Source: an uncultured Prevotella sp. (GTDB taxonomy: Bacteria; Bacteroidota; Bacteroidia; Bacteroidales; Bacteroidaceae). Taken from it: 24,461 nt of DNA. The translations under genes were made by a program, and so were the position numbers. Positions 14,765 to 21,018 of the stretch are shown here, piece by piece. The notes under the pieces were generated by a model. The model was given only the letters and a program-made list of their open reading frames with translations. It searched no databases and was not told where the DNA came from. Position 1 is the first letter of the stretch, and each line of letters begins with the position of its first letter. The DNA is taken from positions 1 through 24,461 of the forward strand of contig URRR01000035.1 in assembly GCA_900550365.1 (NCBI GenBank), read 5' to 3'.

Positions 14765-15250
14765 TCATGGTTCTGCAACCATGTCACTCTCTGTTATTTC
14801 ATTTATAGACTTATAGTGTGATATGTGATTTACAAGATAAATGTGATTTAATGTGAATTCCAATGACTCCAATGTCTTAATTCGTATATTTGGTTTTAAC
14901 TGACATTCCCATATAACAATACAATGCCACCCCATTTTAGATAATTTACGTTGTTCTTCTTTATCACGTTCGCTATTACGTCTTATTTTATTCATCCAAA
15001 ATTCAGCATTGGTTTTAGGTGCACGAAATTCAGGACAGTTATGCCCATGCCAGAAACATCCGTTTATGAATATACACGTGCGATATTTACGAAGCACTAT
15101 ATCTGGATGACCAGGTAAACGAGAACAATTAATCCTATATCGGAATCCATGAGAGAACAGATATTTCCGTACTATTATTTCGGGCCGCGTGTTTTTTGAA
15201 TGTATTGCGGACATTATTTTACTGCGCTTTTCTTTAGAAATATTACTCAT
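14765..15250 (-). CDS. vsr: Very short patch repair endonuclease
   Basis: The 161-residue enzyme nicks at T:G mismatches that arise when 5-methylcytosine deaminates. The family core is complete: KIMSAIHSKNTRPE near the N-terminus, HPDIVL with metal-binding D50, and the CFWHGHNC block with F66, W67 and H68. The structural zinc ligands would be C65, H70, C72 and C116. It is convergent with the endonuclease gene, 8 bp apart, and would limit the mutagenic cost of the cytosine methylation. It must use its own promoter from the right-hand side. The only -7 match I found (TACTTTTG, minus, 15376-15369) lacks a good -33 partner. Confidence 0.95.
   Translation of the reverse strand: MSNISKEKRSKIMSAIHSKNTRPEIIVRKYLFSHGFRYRINCSRLPGHPDIVLRKYRTCIFINGCFWHGHNCPEFRAPKTNAEFWMNKIRRNSERDKEEQRKLSKMGWHCIVIWECQLKPNIRIKTLESLEFTLNHIYLVNHISHYKSINEITESDMVAEP
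14766..14783. terminator. Small hairpin at the R/vsr convergence
   Basis: CATGGTT (14766-14772) pairs with AACCATG (14777-14783) around a CTGC loop. It lies just after the endonuclease stop and within the last codons of vsr. The stem is short and lacks a T-run, so termination is only a possibility. Confidence 0.35.
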
Positions 15251-15688
15251 TTAAATTAAAAGAATATTTAAGTTGAACTTAAAAAATGACAAATTCCGAG
15301 TGACTAGCGAAAAATCGCCGTTGTTTTTATATTTTTGAAAAAAGCAATCACTTTATTAATTTTCATGACAAAAGTATAGAATTTTTTTGCATGGCATATG
15401 AACTTTTCTTTTTTTTTATTTAATAATGGCAAATTTGGCTTTTAGATGTCATAAGATGGACACGTTTTGCCATTATATACAGGAATCATATTAATTACAA
15501 CACTTTACCATAATTCTAAGTGAATATTAACATACATAATTATAGATTACTGGGATGAAAAAAAATTAATGAATGTAAAAACAAATACATATTAATGTAA
15601 TATTCACAACAAGTAGTTATTATTTTCTTTTTCTCTATTTGGATATGTTGTAAAATGAAGATATTCTAGATATACAAAAAACGCAAAA

Positions 15689-15748
15689 TGCAAACTGCGA
15701 ATTGCAAAAGCGTGAAGGGCTGTTTAAAATTTTAATACTTTAACCTAA
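15689..15748. repeat. 60-bp direct repeat, right copy
   Basis: This segment is identical to 11796-11855. It lies about 40 bp upstream of the pckA -33 box. The composition to its right is core-like, so the repeat marks the right edge of the island. Confidence 0.95.
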
Positions 15749-15786
15749 AAACACTTTACGGCCGCAGTTTTTGTGCTCCGCGGTGT

Positions 15787-15816
15787 TTGCCGTACCATTA
15801 TTTTTTACTACCTTTG
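15787..15816 (+). promoter_or_regulatory. pckA promoter
   Basis: TTG at 15787-15789, a 19-bp spacer and TACCTTTG at 15809-15816 fit the consensus. The start near 15823 excludes the upstream in-frame codons and fixes the pckA ATG at 15876. Confidence 0.75.
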
Positions 15817-15875
15817 CGGGCGGTTTAAGGTACACTATTCAGGAACAAATAATTCACTTTTTAATACATATAAAA

Positions 15876-17489
15876 ATGGCAAAGTTTGATAAGTCAGTTT
15901 TAGAGAAGTACGGAATCACGGGTACAACCGAGGTTCTTTACAATCCTTCTTATGAGGTATTGTTCGAGGAGGAGACAAAAAGCGACCTTACAGGTTACGA
16001 CAAGGGCCAGGTAACTGAGCTTGGCGCAGTAAACGTTATGACTGGCGTTTACACCGGCCGTTCACCTAAGGACAAGTTCATCGTAATGGACGAGACATCT
16101 AAGGACACCGTATGGTGGACTTCTGAAGAATATAAGAACGACAACAAGCCCGCTTCACAGGAGGCTTGGGCAGCTGTAAAGGCACTTGCACAGAAAGAGC
16201 TTTCAGGCAAGAAGCTTTACGTTGTTGACGGCTTCTGCGGTGCCAACAAGGACACCCGCATGGCAGTGCGCTTCATCATGGAGGTAGCATGGCAGGCTCA
16301 CTTCGTTAAGAACATGTTCATCCGTCCTACTGAGGAGGAGCTGGAGAGCTTCGAGCCTGACTTCGTTGTTTACAACGCATCTAAGGCTAAGGTTGAGAAC
16401 TGGAAAGAGCTCGGCCTGAACTCAGAGACTGCTGTCGTGTTCAACGTTACTTCTAAGGAGCAGGTTATCCTGAACACATGGTACGGCGGCGAGATGAAGA
16501 AGGGTATGTTCTCTATGATGAACTACTTCCTGCCGCTGAAGGGCATCGCTTCAATGCACTGCTCAGCAAACTGCGATATGAACGGCGAGAACACAGCTAT
16601 CTTCTTCGGTCTGTCAGGAACAGGTAAGACTACTCTGTCAACCGACCCGAAACGTCTGCTTATCGGTGACGACGAGCACGGATGGGACGACAACGGCGTG
16701 TTCAACTTCGAGGGCGGATGCTACGCTAAGGTAATCAACCTTGACAAGGACAGCGAGCCTGATATCTACAACGCAATCAAGCGCGACGCTCTGCTCGAGA
16801 ATGTAACAGTTGACGCTAACGGCAAGATTGACTTCAACGATAAGAGCACAACTGAGAACACTCGTGTTTCTTACCCGATCTACCACATCAACAACATCGT
16901 TAAGCCTATCAGCCACGCACCCGCTGCTAAGCAGGTAATCTTCCTGTCAGCTGACGCATTCGGAGTGCTTCCTCCTGTATCTATCCTCGACTCTGAGCAG
17001 ACAAAATACTACTTCCTGTCAGGATTTACAGCTAAGCTGGCCGGTACAGAGCGCGGCATCACCGAGCCTACACCTACATTCTCAGCTTGCTTCGGCCAGG
17101 CATTCCTCGAGCTGCATCCTACAAAGTACGCTGAGGAGCTGGTTAAGAAGATGGAGAAGAGCGGAGCTAAGGCATACCTCGTTAACACAGGCTGGAACGG
17201 AACAGGCAAGCGTATCTCTATCCGCGATACCCGCGGCATCATCGACGCTATCCTGAACCACTCTATCGACCAGGCTCCTACAAAGACAATTCCTTACTTC
17301 AACTTCGTTGTTCCTACACAGCTTGAGGGCGTTGATCCCAACATCCTCGACCCGCGTGACACTTACGCTGACGCTGCTCAGTGGGAAGAGAAGGCTAAGG
17401 ACTTGGCAGGACGCTTCATCAAGAACTTCAAGAAGTATGAGACAAACGAGGCTGGCAAGGCTCTCGTTGCAGCAGGTCCGAAACTCTAA
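15876..17489 (+). CDS. pckA: Phosphoenolpyruvate carboxykinase (ATP)
   Basis: This 537-residue cytosolic enzyme interconverts oxaloacetate plus ATP with PEP, CO2 and ADP. In succinate-forming Bacteroidetes it commonly runs in the CO2-fixing direction. The kinase P-loop GLSGTGKTTLS (245-255) and the metal/oxaloacetate block GDDEHGWDDNGVFNFEGGC (264-282) are intact, as is R62 in VYTGRSPKDKF. Length matches the ATP-dependent family. The ATG at 15876 follows the promoter by about 50 nt; an upstream frame extension would lie within the promoter. Codon use is markedly skewed to AAG, GCT, GTT and AAC, as expected for a highly expressed gene. A strong terminator follows. Confidence 0.97.
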   Translation: MAKFDKSVLEKYGITGTTEVLYNPSYEVLFEEETKSDLTGYDKGQVTELGAVNVMTGVYTGRSPKDKFIVMDETSKDTVWWTSEEYKNDNKPASQEAWAAVKALAQKELSGKKLYVVDGFCGANKDTRMAVRFIMEVAWQAHFVKNMFIRPTEEELESFEPDFVVYNASKAKVENWKELGLNSETAVVFNVTSKEQVILNTWYGGEMKKGMFSMMNYFLPLKGIASMHCSANCDMNGENTAIFFGLSGTGKTTLSTDPKRLLIGDDEHGWDDNGVFNFEGGCYAKVINLDKDSEPDIYNAIKRDALLENVTVDANGKIDFNDKSTTENTRVSYPIYHINNIVKPISHAPAAKQVIFLSADAFGVLPPVSILDSEQTKYYFLSGFTAKLAGTERGITEPTPTFSACFGQAFLELHPTKYAEELVKKMEKSGAKAYLVNTGWNGTGKRISIRDTRGIIDAILNHSIDQAPTKTIPYFNFVVPTQLEGVDPNILDPRDTYADAAQWEEKAKDLAGRFIKNFKKYETNEAGKALVAAGPKL

Positions 17490-17508
17490 TTTTTACCATA
17501 TTTAATGA

Positions 17509-17542
17509 AAAAAGCCGCATCCGCTCATGGTTGCGGCTTTTT
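17509..17542 (+). terminator. Rho-independent terminator of pckA
   Basis: AAAAAGCCGCA (17509-17519) and TGCGGCTTTTT (17532-17542) form an 11-bp stem with a 12-nt loop. The right arm ends in a T-run, 20 bp after the pckA stop. Confidence 0.9.
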
Positions 17543-17732
17543 CTTTCAGTATGTCCGGAGGCTCACCGGTGTGGCGGCAGTCGCATATTGCTTTCGTGCC
17601 AGATGCGGACCGCTGCTGCCTGCAGCGGTGTTTTATGGTGTAATTTTACGGCTTTAAAGTCTGTAAACAGCCTCTTTTTATTTGATGTATGTCAAATAAT
17701 AAAATTTTTTTAGCAAAAAATATAGTTATAAA

Positions 17733-17763
17733 TTGCATATTTGTAGATAAAACACTATATTTG
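17733..17763 (+). promoter_or_regulatory. Promoter of the small unit after pckA
   Basis: TTG at 17733-17735, a 20-bp spacer and TATATTTG at 17756-17763 are a perfect consensus. The start is predicted near 17770. Confidence 0.8.
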
Positions 17764-17827
17764 CAGACGTGTTCGTGAGAATACTTTTTCATAGGTTAGT
17801 AGTTTGATAGATTTTAAGGTAAAGATT

Positions 17828-17932
17828 ATGTTATTAGATTTTGAAACAATAATGATGCCGGTGTTGCTCGTCGTAATGACGATTTTTAAAGTATCATTAC
17901 CTTGGTTGACACCGGCAGACGTTAAGCAATGA
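17828..17932 (+). CDS. Putative 34-residue hydrophobic microprotein
   Basis: The frame opens with ATG at 17828, preceded by AAGG about 10 bp upstream, and ends with TGA at 17932. The peptide has a short polar start (MLLDFET), one hydrophobic stretch (IMMPVLLVVMTIF, then KVSLPWL) and a polar tail (TPADVKQ). That is the layout of a single-span membrane microprotein. It has its own consensus promoter about 65 bp upstream and a terminator directly behind, so a short transcript of about 190 nt is likely. The reading frame also contains a 9-bp perfect inverted repeat (17856-17864/17909-17917). The product may therefore be a structured small RNA instead. I recognise no family. Confidence 0.45.
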   Translation: MLLDFETIMMPVLLVVMTIFKVSLPWLTPADVKQ

Positions 17933-17970
17933 AGGCAGGCATGAGTGATTCATCCCTGTCTTTTTTATGT
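17930..17970 (+). terminator. Terminator of the small unit
   Basis: AAGGCAGGCATGA (about 17932-17944) pairs imperfectly with TCATCCCTGTCTT (about 17949-17962), with one G-U pair and one mismatch. It is followed by TTTTTT. The hairpin begins at the stop codon of the 34-codon frame. Confidence 0.65.
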
Positions 17971-18143
17971 CCGTAAGGCCGTCTTCGGGGAATGGACAGA
18001 TGTAAACATAAAAGCTTTTAAAAATCCTTTTATGTATATAAAAAAGTCCAATTTAATCGTAAATTGGATAATAAAGGATGTAAAAGGCGTTTTATTTAAG
18101 GAATTCTGATTAAATTTGCAGCTAAAAATAAACATTATAAGGA

Positions 18144-19577
18144 ATGAGAAGGATTGCCCGACTATTTGTCATCCTGGTTTCAGCAGTTGTCCTGACGACC
18201 TCCTGCCTGAGCGATGACACCGCAACCGACATAACTTTTTACAGCGATACAGCATTGACGTCGTTCTCGCTCGGTACACTTAACCGCACGATGTGGACCA
18301 CCGCCTCTGACGGTACAGACAGTTCTTATACTGCCGAGGTTGACGGAAGCGCATATAAATTTTATATAGACCAGTTCACACGGGAGATATATAACCCCGA
18401 CTCGCTGCCCGTAAGGACAGATGTGGCGCACGTGATATGCAATGCAGAAGCCAAGAGGGGCGGCCTGATTATCATTGCCTACAAGGATTCGGAGGGCAAT
18501 GACTCGCTCGCTTATTACATCGACAGTGACTCTATTGACTTTACAGAGCCGCGGGAGTTCCGCGTTTATGCAAACGACGGCATGGCTTACCGTTCTTATA
18601 AGGTAAGCGTGAACGTGCATAAGGAAGACCCGGACTCAATCAACTGGTATGACGCAGGCGTAAATGCAGACTTTACTTCGCTGACCGCGATGAAGGCAGT
18701 AACCTTCAGCGACAGGCTGTTCGTGTTCGGAACTGACGGCACGGGCACTTCTGTTTATTCTGCAAATCTTGACCAGCCGGGAACGTGGACACAGTCAGGA
18801 GCGGGCTTTGACGCTAATGCTTACGCGAGCGCAGTGGCCAGAGGCGACAGCCTTTACACGATAAGCGGCGGGCAGATGATGCGCTCTCATAACGGTACGG
18901 ACTGGACAGCGTATGCCATTGGGGGCAGCGTGCGCCCCGTAAAACTGTTCGCGGCAGGCCGCACGAAGCTCTACGGACTTGACAGTGAGGGCAATATAGT
19001 AAGTTCGGAATACTCGAATCACGGCTGGCAGGCAGATAGAGTGAGTGGAAACGCGGACAACCTGCCGGCTGAAAGTATCAGTTACGGCTGCTTTGGTCTT
19101 ACTACCGACAATAATGCCGAGCGCATAATTATAGCCGGAAACCGTACTCTCAGTGAGCATGCTGAGGACTCTGTGGCCATGGTATGGAGCAAGATAGAAG
19201 AATATTCGGACGACTCTGAAAACCACTCGTGGATGTTCTGTAATGAGGACAACGGATACCGCCTGCCCCGCCTGGCAAATATCAGCATGGCGGCTTACGG
19301 CGACGTACTCGTTGCCGTTGGCGGTAAAGGGCAGGGCGAAAGCTCGGCAAAGGCCTTCTCGGGCTTCTATGTCAGCGAGGATAACGGCCTGACATGGCAT
19401 AATGACGATAAATACTATCTGCCGGAAGGCTTTGACAACGGCAATAAGGATGTGTTTGCCATGACCGTTGACGATGATAATTACCTGTGGATAGTATGTG
19501 GAGGTACGGGTAAGGTATGGCGTGGCAGGCTCAACCGCCTCGGTTGGGTGGAGAACCAGACTTCCTTTACCGAATAA
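18144..19577 (+). CDS. DUF6242-like lipoprotein
   Basis: The 477-residue protein has a type II signal peptide with lipobox TTSC (C21 lipidated). It resembles the DUF6242 family found next to DUF6089/uppS/bamA in Bacteroidetes. The N-terminal part (about 22-160) looks like a beta-sandwich. The remainder has repeated blade-like segments (for example DRLFVFGTDGTG, SLYTISGGQMMRSHNGTDW, DNNAERIIIAGNRT and DVLVAVGGKG) suggesting a beta-propeller. It is probably at the outer membrane or cell surface. The function is unknown. The DUF6089 gene begins 15 bp downstream, and the whole run to ompH may be one operon. ATG at 18144 is preceded by AAGGA. Confidence 0.82.
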   Translation: MRRIARLFVILVSAVVLTTSCLSDDTATDITFYSDTALTSFSLGTLNRTMWTTASDGTDSSYTAEVDGSAYKFYIDQFTREIYNPDSLPVRTDVAHVICNAEAKRGGLIIIAYKDSEGNDSLAYYIDSDSIDFTEPREFRVYANDGMAYRSYKVSVNVHKEDPDSINWYDAGVNADFTSLTAMKAVTFSDRLFVFGTDGTGTSVYSANLDQPGTWTQSGAGFDANAYASAVARGDSLYTISGGQMMRSHNGTDWTAYAIGGSVRPVKLFAAGRTKLYGLDSEGNIVSSEYSNHGWQADRVSGNADNLPAESISYGCFGLTTDNNAERIIIAGNRTLSEHAEDSVAMVWSKIEEYSDDSENHSWMFCNEDNGYRLPRLANISMAAYGDVLVAVGGKGQGESSAKAFSGFYVSEDNGLTWHNDDKYYLPEGFDNGNKDVFAMTVDDDNYLWIVCGGTGKVWRGRLNRLGWVENQTSFTE

Positions 19578-19592
19578 ATACGATATTGAATC

Positions 19593-20285
19593 ATGCCTGT
19601 CGTTAAGAAGACAATCCTGCTTGTCACCCTTTTGATGCTCTCATCATTTGTGGCCAGTGCCCAAGATGAATATGAGTACAAGATGGAGATAGGCGCGGGC
19701 GTAGGCGTGGTGAGTTATCAGGGAGACTTTAACGGCAGCATCGTGAAGAACATGCAGCCGTCGGGCTCGCTCGTGTTGAGGCGGATATTCAACCCATACA
19801 TGGGGCTGCGGCTTGACGTCATGTACGGTAAACTGAAAGGAAGCTCGGCTGATGTAAAGACGTATTATCCGGGATATGCCGATAATCCGGTTGAATTCAG
19901 CAACACGCTGATAGATGCCGGCATTACATACGAGTATAACTTCTGGCCTTACGGCACGGGACGTGAGTACAGGGGAGCCAAGAGGCTTACCCCGTTCGTG
20001 TTTCTCGGAATAGGTGCCACGTATGTTACCGGTGGCGATGAAAGTGCCTTTACAGCCAACGTGCCGATAGGCATTGGCGTTAAATATAAGATAGGAAAGA
20101 GGCTGAATCTCGGTCTGCAGTGGGCCATGCACTTCTCTCTGAGCGATAAGCTCGACGGTGTAGAAGACCCGTACGGTATCGAGAGTTCAGGCATGTTCAA
20201 GAATACCGACTGCTATTCGGCGCTGAAACTTACATTGACTTACAGTTTCATGCCCAAATGTAAAATATGCAATAAGGATGACTGA
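19593..20285 (+). CDS. DUF6089 outer-membrane beta-barrel-like protein
   Basis: The 230-residue protein begins with a signal peptide ending SAQ (about 1-24). Alternating glycine/aromatic beta-strands typical of small outer-membrane barrels follow (EIGAGVGVVSYQGDF, LRLDVMYGKLKG, GIGATYVTGGD, LGLQWAMHFSLSDKLDG). The tail PKCKICNKDD with two cysteines is a feature I associate with DUF6089 proteins. It overlaps uppS by 8 bp, so translation is probably coupled. Position ahead of uppS and bamA is conserved in the phylum and suggests an envelope-assembly role, which is inference. Confidence 0.82.
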   Translation: MPVVKKTILLVTLLMLSSFVASAQDEYEYKMEIGAGVGVVSYQGDFNGSIVKNMQPSGSLVLRRIFNPYMGLRLDVMYGKLKGSSADVKTYYPGYADNPVEFSNTLIDAGITYEYNFWPYGTGREYRGAKRLTPFVFLGIGATYVTGGDESAFTANVPIGIGVKYKIGKRLNLGLQWAMHFSLSDKLDGVEDPYGIESSGMFKNTDCYSALKLTLTYSFMPKCKICNKDD

Positions 20286-21018
20286 GATAAAAATCGACAT
20301 GAACCGCATACCGCGCCATATCGCCATTATCATGGACGGCAACGGCCGCTGGGCAATGGAGCGCGGACGAGAGCGCAGCTTCGGTCATCAGGCCGGGGTT
20401 GACTCAGTGCGCAGAATAACGTCTGAATGTACACGGTTAGGGGTTGAATACCTTACTTTATATACGTTCTCGACTGAAAACTGGAACCGTCCTGCCGACG
20501 AGGTGGCCGCCCTCATGGGGCTTGTGCTGTCTTCTCTTGAAGACGAGATATTCATGAAGAACAACGTGCGCTTCCGTGTAATAGGCGACATTGCACGTCT
20601 TCCTGAAGCCGTGCAGGCCAAGCTGAAGGAGACAATGGACCATACGGCAGGCAACACGGCCATGACAATGGTTGTCGCGTTGAGCTATTCGGCGAAGTGG
20701 GAAATAACCCAGGCCGTAAGGCATATAGCGAAGGAAGTGAAGCAGGGGAGACTCAGCGTCGACGACATTGACGAGAATCAGGTTGCCAGCCATCTGCAGA
20801 CCAGCTTCATGCCTGACCCGGACCTGCTTATACGTACAGGCGGTGAGGTGCGCATTTCAAATTATCTGTTATGGCAGATAGCTTATTCAGAGCTTTATTT
20901 TTGTGATACATATTGGCCCGATTTTGATGAAAACTGCCTTCACCAGGCTATCATAAGTTACCAGAACAGGCAAAGGCGTTTCGGCAAGACAGAAGCGCAA
21001 GTGGAAAACAATGATTAA
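20278..21018 (+). CDS. uppS: Isoprenyl transferase (undecaprenyl diphosphate synthase)
   Basis: The 246-residue cis-prenyltransferase makes undecaprenyl diphosphate, the lipid carrier for peptidoglycan and surface polysaccharides. IIMDGNGRWA (17-26) holds the metal-binding D20. TLYTFSTENWNRP (60-72) and the C-terminal RTGGEVRISNYLLWQ and AYSELYF blocks form the rest of the active site. The usual RTSGE is RTGGE here, which is common. The start overlaps the DUF6089 stop by 8 bp and the end overlaps the bamA start by 8 bp, showing a tightly packed operon. M8 (20299) is an alternative start. Confidence 0.95.
   Translation: MTEIKIDMNRIPRHIAIIMDGNGRWAMERGRERSFGHQAGVDSVRRITSECTRLGVEYLTLYTFSTENWNRPADEVAALMGLVLSSLEDEIFMKNNVRFRVIGDIARLPEAVQAKLKETMDHTAGNTAMTMVVALSYSAKWEITQAVRHIAKEVKQGRLSVDDIDENQVASHLQTSFMPDPDLLIRTGGEVRISNYLLWQIAYSELYFCDTYWPDFDENCLHQAIISYQNRQRRFGKTEAQVENND

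Larger units (their letters stand above)
15251..15875. other. Right edge of the R-M island and pckA leader
   Basis: From 15251 to about 15688 the sequence is very A+T-rich with no gene that I can support; it must contain the vsr promoter. The right 60-bp repeat (15689-15748), the pckA promoter and its leader of about 50 nt follow. Confidence 0.6.
17543..18143. other. Intergenic region with a small transcription unit
   Basis: Between pckA and the DUF6242 gene I find one complete promoter, a 34-codon reading frame and a terminator (separate entries). A lone half copy of the REP-like core (AAGGCCGTCTT, 17975-17985) follows. A small hairpin TCCAATTTA/TAAATTGGA (18047-18055/18060-18068) and a candidate -7 box (TAAATTTG, 18111-18118, without a clear -33) for the next gene complete the stretch. 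Confidence 0.6.

Noticed and set aside
11796..15748. 60-bp repeats as tRNA-type attachment sites of an integrative element
   Set aside because: The repeat has no cloverleaf or tRNA-like sequence, and no integrase or excisionase lies between the copies.
15771..15875. N-terminal extension of PEP carboxykinase by 35 residues
   Set aside because: The extension lies across the consensus promoter at 15787-15816, and family N-termini begin at MAKFDKS.
18047..18068. Hairpin TCCAATTTA/TAAATTGGA as a terminator or riboswitch
   Set aside because: The stem is short and A+T-rich without a following T-run and lies upstream of the next gene's promoter candidate.
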